Below the pieces are notes generated by a model, which searched no databases, was not told where the DNA came from, and saw only the letters and a list, made by a program, of their open reading frames with translations. The translations under genes were made by a program, and so were the position numbers. A stretch of DNA of 64,000 nucleotides, from positions 97,466 to 161,465 of the forward strand of contig NZ_JACIIU010000005.1 of assembly GCF_014205685.1 (NCBI RefSeq). The letters run 5' to 3'. The stretch comes from Paenochrobactrum gallinarii (lineage in GTDB: Bacteria > Pseudomonadota > Alphaproteobacteria > Rhizobiales > Rhizobiaceae). Positions 18,317-27,022 of the stretch are shown here, piece by piece (position 1 is the first letter of the stretch; each line of letters starts with the position of its first letter).

Positions 18317-18332
18317 GAGAAAAATAACAGAG

Positions 18333-19346
18333 TCAAGCCATGTTTAAAGCACTACTCGCCCGTATGATCAGACGCGGCTCAACGATTGATCTTTCCACTT
18401 GAATACCAGGACAAACCAGGCGCCGCGCTAATAATCTTGCGGCCATTTCGCCAATACGTGCAGGGTCTACTGCCACACTTGTCAAAGGCGGATATGTCAG
18501 TTCTGCAAGCGGCAAACCGTCAAGACCAATCACTGCTATGTCACGCCCCGGTTCGCAACCGGCACGGCGCAAGCCCAGCATTAAGCCGGCCGCCAAAATA
18601 TCGTTAAAACACAAAACAGCCGTGGGTTTTCCAGGCAAAGCAAGCACTTGCGCGGCAGATTGCTCTGAGCCTTTCCATGATAATTCGGCCTCAATAATGC
18701 CCGCATTTTCAGCCCCGCACAATGCTAAAGCTTCGGTTACACCATCAAGACGCTCTTCACGTGCTGATGTGCGTGCCGGTACTGATAAGAAAGCTATACG
18801 TCGGTGCCCTTGACCAACCAAATGCTGTATCGCCAGCAGAATGCCGGCGGCATAGTCGGCACCGGCATAATCGGTTGCGCTTGTCCCTACCTCACGTAAA
18901 GTTTGCACAACTGCCAAACCCCATTTTTGCAAGCGTTCCGGCAAATCAGGGTCTGTTTCTTCTGCCGGGCACAGAATCACACCATCCACACCATGGCCAC
19001 GGAAGCGTTGCAAAATAGCATTCTGCCGTGTGGTATCATCCTGACTATTTGCCAAAAGAACAACACGGTCTTCCTCTTCCATAACTCGCTCAACACCAGC
19101 AAGAAACTCGGTAAAAAAGGAATTCACCAGATTGGGGACGATAACACCGATTGTATGACTACTATTACTACGTAATCTCGCAGCCCCAAGATCACGCACA
19201 TAATCGAGCTCGGCCATCACCCGCTCAACTTTTTTGCGTGTATCTTCAGCCACCAAAGGGGATTTTCGAACCACGAGCGATACTGTTGCCCGCGACACTC
19301 CCGCAGCACGCGCAACTTCCAACAATGTAACTTTTCTGTGATCCAT
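18333..19346 (-). CDS. LacI-family transcriptional repressor
   Basis: 337 residues. The N-terminal HTH VTLLEVARAAGVSRATVSLVV and hinge KKVERVMAELDYV are diagnostic of LacI/GalR. The periplasmic-binding-like effector domain follows (IGVIVPNLVNSFFTEFLAGVE, later AVIGLDGLPLAE). It directly precedes the importer and enzyme operon on the same strand. In pseudomonads the kgu genes are controlled by a LacI-type repressor (PtxS), which supports reading this cluster as sugar-acid catabolism; that link is inference. Confidence 0.9.
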   Translation of the reverse strand: MDHRKVTLLEVARAAGVSRATVSLVVRKSPLVAEDTRKKVERVMAELDYVRDLGAARLRSNSSHTIGVIVPNLVNSFFTEFLAGVERVMEEEDRVVLLANSQDDTTRQNAILQRFRGHGVDGVILCPAEETDPDLPERLQKWGLAVVQTLREVGTSATDYAGADYAAGILLAIQHLVGQGHRRIAFLSVPARTSAREERLDGVTEALALCGAENAGIIEAELSWKGSEQSAAQVLALPGKPTAVLCFNDILAAGLMLGLRRAGCEPGRDIAVIGLDGLPLAELTYPPLTSVAVDPARIGEMAARLLARRLVCPGIQVERSIVEPRLIIRASSALNMA

Positions 19347-19439
19347 ATCCCGATTCCGTAGCTTTTAGCCTTCCTTATAACTTAAACCAGAAGATGTAAC
19401 ATCTGCGAGCCGGAAGAAACAAAAAGGCAAAGTGAACAG

Positions 19440-19454
19440 ATCATAACTTATGAT
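19440..19454. promoter_or_regulatory. 15-base palindrome between lacI-type and VOC genes
   Basis: ATCATAA-C-TTATGAT has perfect 7-bp arms around one base. It lies 40 bases upstream of the VOC gene ATG and about 94 upstream of the divergent lacI-type start. A second small dyad, AGATGTAACATCT, lies at 19392-19404. Either could be an operator; the cognate protein is unknown. Confidence 0.4.
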
Positions 19455-19494
19455 AGATAATTAACATGATGAGCTGTCAGAAGGAGCCAATAAG

Positions 19495-19863
19495 ATGAAA
19501 TTACTATGCCTTGACCACGTACAATTAGCGATGCCTGAAGGCGAAGAAAATAAAGCTCGTTCTTTCTATCAAGGATTGTTAGGACTTACCGAAGTGGAAA
19601 AACCGGAGAACCTTAAAAAGAGAGGCGGCTGCTGGTTCCAGTCTGGTGATATCAAAATACATCTTGGCGTCGAGATGCCATTTACACCAGCTACCAAGGC
19701 ACACCCGGCTTTTGTTGTCAGCGACTTAAATAAACTGGCAGAAATCATGCAACAGGCTGGTTATCGCGTCGTTACAGATGAACCACTCGTTGGATTTGAT
19801 CGACTTTATATTGATGATCCGTTTGGCAACCGTATTGAATTCATGCAACCCGCTGTTGTGTAA
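19495..19863 (+). CDS. Glyoxalase/bleomycin-resistance (VOC) family protein
   Basis: 122 residues, a single vicinal-oxygen-chelate unit of two beta-alpha-beta-beta-beta modules. Candidate metal ligands sit at the expected places: His in LDHVQLAMP (residue 8), His in IKIHLGV and Glu in RIEFMQP near the C-terminus. AAGGAG lies 10 bases upstream of the ATG. Family members include glyoxalases, dioxygenases and antibiotic-binding proteins, so the reaction cannot be assigned. It is monocistronic, with an intrinsic terminator at about 20.07 kb. Confidence 0.82.
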   Translation: MKLLCLDHVQLAMPEGEENKARSFYQGLLGLTEVEKPENLKKRGGCWFQSGDIKIHLGVEMPFTPATKAHPAFVVSDLNKLAEIMQQAGYRVVTDEPLVGFDRLYIDDPFGNRIEFMQPAVV

Positions 19864-20056
19864 AAATTCAACCCGAGGAGAATATTGTTTTATTTATAAG
19901 AAACTTCATCCTGTCCTTGTTTTAGCCATATTGTGCGACTATATATTTTCTCAGGCATTGCTGATGAGCGCTTATCTCACAGCGCTCGCAACTGCCTAAT
20001 GTCATTTAGAGCCTTTGACCACGGATGTACTGGCACTGAGTTTAAATGACGAACTG

Positions 20057-20090
20057 AAGGTCGGTGCAGAGTTGCCCCGGCCTTTTTTGT
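20057..20090 (+). terminator. Intrinsic terminator after VOC gene
   Basis: AAGGTCGG (20057-20064) pairs with CCGGCCTT (20077-20084) with one G-T pair, a 12-base loop and a following T-run. It lies 194 bases after the VOC stop and converges on the LysE gene. Confidence 0.6.
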
Positions 20091-20112
20091 TGCCTGAATT
20101 TCTAAAGCTTTC

Positions 20113-20727
20113 TTATCGCTGGGTAAACCAAAGTTGGACGGCAAGCGTTGCAAAAGCAGCAGAAAATCCTCGTCGCATCCAATTTTGAACAGAATTGCTA
20201 GAAATGACATATTGGCGAACGGAAGCTGCAAATACGCCGTAAATCGCAAAAACAATAAAAGTCAGCAGCATAAAAATTAAACTTAATTGCAGCATTTGAC
20301 TAAACTGCGAAGTGTGATTCACCGAAACAAATTGCGGTAAAAATGCAAAGAAAAAGATTGATAATTTCGGGTTGAGAAAATTAATAAGAATGGCAGAAAC
20401 TATGATCTTATGTGGATTTTTATCAGTTTTTGTATTGCCGTTAAGGCTTAGCATTCCACGCGCACGGAACATCGCCCATGCCATATAGAGCAAATAAACA
20501 ACACCCAGATATTTGATGAACTGAAAGGCAAGCGCACTGGTGTGAAGCAGCACGGCCAATCCGCTGATCGCTGCCATGATATGGGGCACAATGCCTAATG
20601 TGCAGCCAAATACTGCAAAAAGGCTCATGCGGGCACCATCAGACAAGCCGATGGCGACAGTATAAATTGCGCCAGTACCGGGCGAAGCAACAATGACTAA
20701 GGACGTTAGAAAGAATTCAAGCGTCAT
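20113..20727 (-). CDS. LysE/RhtB-family amino-acid or metabolite exporter
   Basis: About 204 residues with six predicted membrane segments. The N-terminal SLVIVASPGTGAIYTVAIGLSDG matches the conserved helix-1 loop of LysE/RhtB exporters (PGP-type motif, here PGTG). LINFLNPKLSIFFFAFLPQFV is the second family motif. The ATG at 20727 is preferred because AAGG lies 9 bases upstream; a GTG at 20736 is in frame. It lies 145 bases downstream of an AraC-type regulator on the same strand, a frequent pairing for this exporter family. Substrate unknown. Confidence 0.85.
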   Translation of the reverse strand: MTLEFFLTSLVIVASPGTGAIYTVAIGLSDGARMSLFAVFGCTLGIVPHIMAAISGLAVLLHTSALAFQFIKYLGVVYLLYMAWAMFRARGMLSLNGNTKTDKNPHKIIVSAILINFLNPKLSIFFFAFLPQFVSVNHTSQFSQMLQLSLIFMLLTFIVFAIYGVFAASVRQYVISSNSVQNWMRRGFSAAFATLAVQLWFTQR

Positions 20728-20872
20728 GCCAAACACCCTTCTGAGAAGAAGGAATGATGATAAGTCACTGCCATTCTGTTTTGGTTATCTAGTTGCAGAA
20801 GCATTTTTGACCTCATTGGTTTTTAGCCAACTGATCAGTTACAAATCATCGCGTCTTGAATAAAATTGCAGA

Positions 20873-21709
20873 TTAATGCTGTGCCGCAGCATAATTGCCG
20901 GGTGTCATGCCATAGGCACTGACAAAAAGCCGTGTCATGTGGCTTTGATCCGCAAAACCACATACGTGCGCTATATTTGACAGTGCCTCACCTGTCGCAA
21001 TCATTATCCGTGCGCGTTGTAATCTGCGCTGCACAAGATAAGCATGAGGTGTCAGGCCTGTAAATTTTGAAAAGCCTCGGATCAACTGGAACTGGCTGAT
21101 GCCTGCAATATTTGCCAACTCATCAAGCGTCACTGCAACGGAGGGGTCATCATCAATACGGCTTTGAGCCTTTACAATGTTTTTGGGAACGGCATTTTTA
21201 TGCTCACACGAAGCGAGTTCAATTAAGCGCGCCAATAGTATAAGTAAATTTTCATGAAATTGAATTTCACTATCACCGCCATTTTTATCAGTGATCGCGC
21301 GATATAGGTTCAAAAATAACTTTGCGGAAACCGGATCTTTGATAGCAGGGTGAGAGAGTTCCGCCATATTGTCACGTCCGTCAGTCAATGCATGAATTGG
21401 CTTTATAAAAACGGCAGGATCAAAGTATAACATCTGCCAACTGCGACCATGATCACCGATAGGTGAGCCATCATGGACTTCGTCAGGATTAACGGTAATT
21501 ACATCACCTGCTTCGGCCTCAACTACCCCACGCCCGCTTAAGGATTTTTGCGCTCCGCGTAGAATGACACCAATGCCAAATTGGCCGTGTATATGACGAC
21601 CAAATGTATGAGCGGAATCGGCGGCAACGGCCTCAACACCTCTTATTTCGCTACGGATTATATGAAACCGACCTCTGCTCATAACAATAAGCATATAATA
21701 AAAAGGCAT
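20873..21709 (-). CDS. AraC-family transcriptional regulator
   Basis: 278 residues. An N-terminal AraC-binding cupin (HTFGRHIHGQFGIGVILRGA, later DVITVNPDEVHDGSP) is followed by two HTH motifs: LDELANIAGISQFQLIRGFSKFTG and ALSNIAHVCGFADQSHMTRLF, then YGMTPGNYA. The start is uncertain: the ATG at 21709 is used, with further in-frame ATGs at 21694 and 21682 and no strong ribosome site at any. It probably controls the adjacent LysE-type exporter. Confidence 0.87.
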   Translation of the reverse strand: MPFYYMLIVMSRGRFHIIRSEIRGVEAVAADSAHTFGRHIHGQFGIGVILRGAQKSLSGRGVVEAEAGDVITVNPDEVHDGSPIGDHGRSWQMLYFDPAVFIKPIHALTDGRDNMAELSHPAIKDPVSAKLFLNLYRAITDKNGGDSEIQFHENLLILLARLIELASCEHKNAVPKNIVKAQSRIDDDPSVAVTLDELANIAGISQFQLIRGFSKFTGLTPHAYLVQRRLQRARIMIATGEALSNIAHVCGFADQSHMTRLFVSAYGMTPGNYAAAQH

Positions 21710-21900
21710 ATTTCATAAGAGCCAATAAAAGCGCCGTATGTAGAAATGAAAAGCGCATTAGAAATACATCTTTAGCTAGCGGCTGGCCTGACCATTATAA
21801 TATATCCGGCGTAGCGTCTTAATCCCAACTGCCCCTATGCTCACTCATCAAGACTTACTAACGCTCATCATCAAAAGCGGCGCTCGTGAAGGATGTTGGT

Positions 21901-22599
21901 ATGAGCATATTATCTTCAATTAATGACTGTTTCGTTCCCATTCATAAAAAAGGTTATCCATTTTTATTGAGCGGCATTGCTGCAACAATCGGTTTAGCCT
22001 TTCTGTCAGCTCACTTGTTTTGGGTCGTGCTCATCATCACCATTTGGGTCGGTTATTTTTTTCGTAACCCACAGCGCACCACCCCGATAGCGGATGGTAT
22101 TGTTGTTGCTCCTGCCGAAGGTCACGTCAGTATGATTACTGAAATTGCGCCACCATCAGAACTTGGCCTATTGAGTGAACCCATGCTGCGCGTTTCTGTT
22201 TTCATGAGCATCTTTGATTGTCATGTGAACCGCATGCCCGTCAGCGGAACAATCCGTCGTATCGCTTACAGACCAGGCAAATTCTTCAATGCAGAACTGG
22301 ATAAGGCCAGCGACCATAATGAGCGAAACGGGCTGGTTATTGAGACGCCTTACGGAAAAATTGCAGTCGTGCAGATCGCTGGACTTATCGCCCGACGGAT
22401 TGAACACTGGGTGAGTGAGGATCAGCAAATGGAAGCCGGTGACCGCTTTGGGCTTATCCGCTTCGGATCACGCCTTGATGTTTATCTACCTCTTGGCACA
22501 CCACTGAATGTCTCTGTCGGGCAAATTGCAGTGGTTGGTGAAACTGTACTGGCACATTTAAATGACAGAACCAATTCCGGACATTTTAAAACAAGCTAA
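21901..22599 (+). CDS. psd: Phosphatidylserine decarboxylase proenzyme
   Basis: About 232 residues, the short alphaproteobacterial form. Makes phosphatidylethanolamine from phosphatidylserine at the inner membrane. Two N-terminal membrane segments are followed by YFFRNPQR, then FMSIFDCHVNRMPVSG with the catalytic Asp/His region. IRFGSRLDVYLP carries the Gly-Ser self-cleavage site that yields the pyruvoyl prosthetic group. The ATG at 21901 has GAAGGA upstream; an in-frame GTG at 21886 is less likely. In related bacteria pssA usually follows psd; here the next gene is convergent, so psd stands alone. Confidence 0.92.
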   Translation: MSILSSINDCFVPIHKKGYPFLLSGIAATIGLAFLSAHLFWVVLIITIWVGYFFRNPQRTTPIADGIVVAPAEGHVSMITEIAPPSELGLLSEPMLRVSVFMSIFDCHVNRMPVSGTIRRIAYRPGKFFNAELDKASDHNERNGLVIETPYGKIAVVQIAGLIARRIEHWVSEDQQMEAGDRFGLIRFGSRLDVYLPLGTPLNVSVGQIAVVGETVLAHLNDRTNSGHFKTS

Positions 22600-22608
22600 A
22601 AGAAAAAT

Positions 22609-22636
22609 CCGCGCCTTTTTTATATAAAAGGCGCGG
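22609..22636. terminator. Bidirectional terminator between psd and 5-oxoprolinase
   Basis: An 11-bp perfect stem, CCGCGCCTTTT (22609-22619) and AAAAGGCGCGG (22626-22636), with a 6-base loop. It lies between two convergent genes. The T-run ATTTTTCT follows on the minus strand, so it best serves the oxoprolinase transcript. Confidence 0.75.
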
Positions 22637-22658
22637 GGTTTCCATCAATAATAACAGA

Positions 22659-25600
22659 TTATTTTTTACCGTAACCGCCACCGGTTGGGGTAATCACCGT
22701 AAAGGCCTCACCAGCCTGCAAGACGACCTGATCGCAACCTTGCAGAACCTGACGTGTACCGTCCAGACGACGAACCTCGTTACGGCCAAGCTCACCTTCT
22801 TCGCCGCCTTCCAGTCCAAACGGACGCACGCGGCGATGTCCGGAAAGAATGGCAAATTCAAGCTCTTCCAATGCACGGATGGTGCGATGAGTGCCATCAC
22901 CTGCCGTCCACTGGCCGCGTCCGCCGGAATTTTCCCGAATATGGAAATCTTCCAGCATGACAGGGAAACGCGTTTCCAGAATTTCCGGATCAGTCAGGCG
23001 TGAATTGGTCATATGCGTGTGCACTGCATCCGCACCATTAAAACCCGGGCCCGCAGGTGCACCGGAACAAATCGTTTCATAATACTGATATTCATCATTA
23101 CCGAATGTCAGATTATTCATCGTTCCTTGTGCCGCGGCCATCGCTTTGGTTGCGCCAAACAAGCAGTTGGTAACGGCCTGACTAACTTCCACATTACCCG
23201 CCACAACGGCAGCCGGATAATGCGGTGACAACATCGAACCTTCAGGAACAACCACTTTGATCGGGCGCAGGCAACCGGCATTCATCGGAATATCGCCTGT
23301 AGCCAAGACGCGGAAAACATACAAAACCGCCGCACGGGTCACCGGCTCAGGCGCGTTGAAATTATTCGGCTGCTGTTGTGAAGTGCCGGTAAAATCAACC
23401 ACAGCTTCGCGGTTAACGCGATCAACAGTGATATTAACCTCAATCTTGCAGCCCTGATCCATTTCATATGTGAAACCGCCATCCGGCAGCTGATCCAGCA
23501 CACGGCGCACGCTTTCAGCAGCATTATCCTGCACATGCCCCATATAGGCTTTCACGACATCTTCGCCGAAATAAGCAATCATTTTGCGCAGTTCAGTGAC
23601 GCCCTTTTCGTTAGCGGCGATTTGCGCTTTCAGATCATTGACGTTTTGTGTCAGATTACGAACCGGATATGTCGCGCCATTCAACAAGTCTGCCAGCCCA
23701 TCTTCACGGAAATGTCCTTGATCGACCAGTTTGAAATTGTCGATATAGACACCTTCCTGCTCAATATTAACCGCCAGCGGCGACATTGAACCCGGCGCAA
23801 TACCACCAATATCCGCATGGTGACCGCGGCTTGCGACCCAAAAACGGATTTCTGTTTGTGCATCATCAAATACAGGCGTGCAAACGGTCAGATCCGGCAA
23901 ATGCGTGCCGCCATTATAAGGCGCGTTAATGAGGAAAACATCACCCGGTTTGATAACCGGATTTTCGCGAATAGCCGTTGCAACCGACGCATCCATCGAG
24001 CCCAAATGCACAGGCATATGCGGCGCATTGGCCACCAGATTGCCTGTTGCATCAAACACGGCACATGAGAAATCGAGGCGTTCTTTGATATTCACCGAAT
24101 AAGCGGTGTTTTGCAACGTGACACCCATCTGCTCAGCAATCGACATGAACAGATTATTGAAAATTTCCAGCATTACCGGATCGGCATCGGTGCCAATCGC
24201 CACGCGTTGCGGCAATGCCTTGATGCGGGTCAGCACCACATGATCATGACTGGTCAGACGTGCCTGCCAGCCATCTTCAATCACAATGGTCTGATTTTTT
24301 TCAATGATGATTGCAGGGCCGGTTACGGTTTGGCCGCGCTGCATGGTTTCGCGCACGACAACGGATGCATCATGAAAAGCACCATGCGAATAAAAACAGG
24401 TGTGGCGCGAAGCTGTCGCTTCGCCAGCATCAATAACTGAGCCTTTTGCTTCACCTTCACCAGCACCACCGCCAACGGTTTCAAATTCGATGGCATCAAT
24501 AACCAGTGCTTTATTTTCAGCAATGAACCCAAAGCGGCGTTTATGGGCGGCTTCAAACTCAGCGCGCAAACGCTCGGCCTGATCATGCTGCGGATAGGTT
24601 GCTTCAATTGAAAGCACCGTATCCGTACCGGCATAGCGAATATGCGCACGCAAATGCGTGTTAATCACATCTTCTTTGACGCCTTGTGCGGTGAGTTCAT
24701 CCATACATTCTTGCGCCAGTTCTGCACCGAGTGCGAATAATTGCGCAGGCGCATCCGCATCCAGATTAACACCGAGCGCCTTTTGGCGTGTGGCACGAAT
24801 ATCGGCCAAGCCCATACCATAGGCAGACAACAAGCCCGACATCGGATGAAGCAGGATATTTTTCATGCCCAGTGCATCAGCAACCAAGCACGCGTGCTGC
24901 CCGCCTGCTCCGCCAAAGCAATTGAGCGCATAGCGGGTAACGTCATAACCACGCTGCACGGAGATTTTCTTGATCGCTTCAACCATATTGGCCACAGCAA
25001 TGCGAATGAAGCCATCAGCAACGCTTTCAGGCGAACGGCCATCGCCGATTTCATAAGCCATTTGCGTGAAAAGCTCACGCACACGCTCCACATCAAGCGG
25101 CTTGTCCTGATTAGCACCAAAAATCGACGGGAAATAATCCGGCATCAACTTGCCGAGCATCACATTGGCATCGGTTACCGCTAATGGCCCGCCATTGCGA
25201 TAGCAGGCAGGACCCGGATTAGCACCCGCAGAATCAGGTCCAACACGGAAACGTCCAGCATCAAAATGAAGAATAGAGCCGCCACCAGCCGCAACGGTGT
25301 GAATCAGCATCATGGGTGCGCGAACACGCACACCTGCAACCTCTGTTTCAAAAGCGCGCTCATATTCACCGTCAAAATGGGCAACATCAGTTGATGTGCC
25401 GCCCATATCGAAACCAATAACCTGATGGAATCCGGCCGTTTCACCTGTGCGCGCAAGGCCGACAACACCACCGGCCGGCCCTGACAAGATCGCGTCTTTG
25501 CCCTGGAACATATCAGCGGCCGTTAATCCGCCGGATGACATCATGAACATTACGCGGGCGCCGGTGCGCTCCACATCCAGCTCGCGCGAAACCTGCGCTA

Positions 25601-26288
25601 CATAACGGCGCAAAACCGGTGACAAATAAGCATCAACAACGGTTGTATCACCGCGCCCGACCAGTTTGATCAATGGCGACACTTCATGACTGACAGAGAC
25701 CTGCTCAATGCCGAGATCACGGGCAATTTTCGCAACTTGTGCTTCATGCTGAGGGAATTTGTAAGCATGCATAAAGACGATCGCGACAGCATTATAGCCT
25801 TCAGCTTTAAGGGCACGCAAAGCGCTTTCAGCCTGCTCTAAATCAAGCGCTTCATCAACGCTTCCATCGGCCAAAATGCGCTCGTTAATTTGCACAACCT
25901 GATCATAAAGAGCTTCCGGCTTGATGATTTCGGTCGCAAAAATATTCTTGCGCTCCTGATAACCAATACGCAGCGCATCACGGAAACCTTTAGTGGTTAC
26001 GAGTGCCAGCTTTTCGCCTTTACGCTCAAGCAAAGCGTTGGTTGCAACTGTTGTGCCCATGCGCACTTCACCGATTGCACCTGTGGGCACCGGCTCACCA
26101 TCGCGCAAACCGAGATGCAAACGAATCCCCTGAACAGCAGCATCTTTATAAGCAGACGGATTTTCCGAGAGCACTTTACGGGCATGAAGCTGCCCTTCAG
26201 GGTCGCGACCGATAACATCCGTAAATGTACCGCCACGATCAATCCAGAAGTCCCAGACTTGCGAAATCTGTGGTGCCGTTCCGCTCAT
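22659..26288 (-). CDS. 5-oxoprolinase (ATP-dependent, fused HyuA-HyuB type)
   Basis: 1209 residues, the length of fused 5-oxoprolinases (EC 3.5.2.9), which open pyroglutamate to glutamate at the cost of ATP. The HyuA-like half begins [16 protein letters not shown] (actin-like nucleotide site) and includes [16 protein letters not shown] and [11 protein letters not shown]. The HyuB-like half starts near residue 720 ([17 protein letters not shown]) and contains [12 protein letters not shown] and [13 protein letters not shown]. It is divergent from a MarR-type regulator, a peptide importer and a peptidase, suggesting use of pyroglutamyl or gamma-glutamyl peptides. A hydantoinase is the alternative, but separate HyuA and HyuB genes are usual for those. 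Confidence 0.88.
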   Translation of the reverse strand: MSGTAPQISQVWDFWIDRGGTFTDVIGRDPEGQLHARKVLSENPSAYKDAAVQGIRLHLGLRDGEPVPTGAIGEVRMGTTVATNALLERKGEKLALVTTKGFRDALRIGYQERKNIFATEIIKPEALYDQVVQINERILADGSVDEALDLEQAESALRALKAEGYNAVAIVFMHAYKFPQHEAQVAKIARDLGIEQVSVSHEVSPLIKLVGRGDTTVVDAYLSPVLRRYVAQVSRELDVERTGARVMFMMSSGGLTAADMFQGKDAILSGPAGGVVGLARTGETAGFHQVIGFDMGGTSTDVAHFDGEYERAFETEVAGVRVRAPMMLIHTVAAGGGSILHFDAGRFRVGPDSAGANPGPACYRNGGPLAVTDANVMLGKLMPDYFPSIFGANQDKPLDVERVRELFTQMAYEIGDGRSPESVADGFIRIAVANMVEAIKKISVQRGYDVTRYALNCFGGAGGQHACLVADALGMKNILLHPMSGLLSAYGMGLADIRATRQKALGVNLDADAPAQLFALGAELAQECMDELTAQGVKEDVINTHLRAHIRYAGTDTVLSIEATYPQHDQAERLRAEFEAAHKRRFGFIAENKALVIDAIEFETVGGGAGEGEAKGSVIDAGEATASRHTCFYSHGAFHDASVVVRETMQRGQTVTGPAIIIEKNQTIVIEDGWQARLTSHDHVVLTRIKALPQRVAIGTDADPVMLEIFNNLFMSIAEQMGVTLQNTAYSVNIKERLDFSCAVFDATGNLVANAPHMPVHLGSMDASVATAIRENPVIKPGDVFLINAPYNGGTHLPDLTVCTPVFDDAQTEIRFWVASRGHHADIGGIAPGSMSPLAVNIEQEGVYIDNFKLVDQGHFREDGLADLLNGATYPVRNLTQNVNDLKAQIAANEKGVTELRKMIAYFGEDVVKAYMGHVQDNAAESVRRVLDQLPDGGFTYEMDQGCKIEVNITVDRVNREAVVDFTGTSQQQPNNFNAPEPVTRAAVLYVFRVLATGDIPMNAGCLRPIKVVVPEGSMLSPHYPAAVVAGNVEVSQAVTNCLFGATKAMAAAQGTMNNLTFGNDEYQYYETICSGAPAGPGFNGADAVHTHMTNSRLTDPEILETRFPVMLEDFHIRENSGGRGQWTAGDGTHRTIRALEELEFAILSGHRRVRPFGLEGGEEGELGRNEVRRLDGTRQVLQGCDQVVLQAGEAFTVITPTGGGYGKK

Positions 26289-26354
26289 TTATCGGATCCC
26301 TTGTGAGAAAATAATCATTATCCAGCGTGTTTACCAGAAAACATTGTTTCATTT

Positions 26355-26373
26355 TATTGACAAAATGTCGATA
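26355..26373. promoter_or_regulatory. Putative MarR-type operator in divergent control region
   Basis: TATTGACA-AAA-TGTCGATA has 8-base arms with one mismatch, centred between the oxoprolinase and MarR-type genes. The left arm contains TTGACA, a perfect -35 hexamer for rightward transcription, so a bound dimer would block the promoter. Size and symmetry suit a MarR-family dimer. Confidence 0.5.
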
Positions 26374-26414
26374 AGATGGTGACATAAAATACATGAGATT
26401 GGGAGCGTGGCAAT

Positions 26415-27020
26415 ATGAGCAATAAAAAAACTAGTGTGAAGGATGATGACAATCCGGTATTGGCCGAGAAAAATTTGTCTGAAAATCTTTTGCCTGAACA
26501 TTTGCGTAATGCGCCTTCCATCACGCCGATTGTTTCTTCTGCTCATTTGGCTGAAGGCGGCTCGACCGCTTTATCCGAAGTCGAGTATGGTTTAATTCTC
26601 GCCTCTCATGCTTTTTCCCGTTGGATGGTGCGGTGCATGGCAGCAGCAGGTTTGCCAGGACTTTCCCCGATTGAAATTCTGATCCTGCATTCCATCCGCC
26701 ATCGCGGACGTGAAAAAAAACTTGCTGATATCTGTCTTGTTCTCGATATTGAGGATACGCATGTTGCCACTTATGCATTACGCAAGCTGGAAAAAGCAGG
26801 CCTGCTGACCACCGGAAAAGCAGCCAAAGAAAAAACTGTTCGTATAACCGAAAAGGGTGCTGATGCCTGTGCGCGTTACGCGCAAATCCGCGAGCGTTTG
26901 CTTGTGGGGGCAACGGCCAATGCACGCCCTTCGGAAGAAACCCTGTCTGAAGTGGCATCTTTGCTTCGCTTTATGTCGGGCGCATTTAATCAGGCAGCAC
27001 GTTCTGCCATTACGCTATAA
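26415..27020 (+). CDS. MarR-type winged-helix transcriptional regulator
   Basis: 201 residues. An unusual ~60-residue polar N-terminal extension precedes a MarR-like core: LILASHAFSRWMVRCMAAAG, LSPIEILILHSIRHRGREKKLADICLVLDIEDTHVATYALRKLEKAGLL (the winged HTH), then KTVRITEKGADAC for the wing. It is divergent from the 5-oxoprolinase gene and 2 bases upstream of the peptide ABC ATPase, so it likely controls both directions. The effector could be a peptide or pyroglutamate; this is inference. Confidence 0.85.
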   Translation: MSNKKTSVKDDDNPVLAEKNLSENLLPEHLRNAPSITPIVSSAHLAEGGSTALSEVEYGLILASHAFSRWMVRCMAAAGLPGLSPIEILILHSIRHRGREKKLADICLVLDIEDTHVATYALRKLEKAGLLTTGKAAKEKTVRITEKGADACARYAQIRERLLVGATANARPSEETLSEVASLLRFMSGAFNQAARSAITL

Positions 27021-27022
27021 GG

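Noticed and set aside
19778..19999. Possible small hydrophobic peptide after the VOC gene
   Set aside because: The readable part lacks a start codon in frame after the GAGGAG sequence; most of the frame lies inside the VOC gene.
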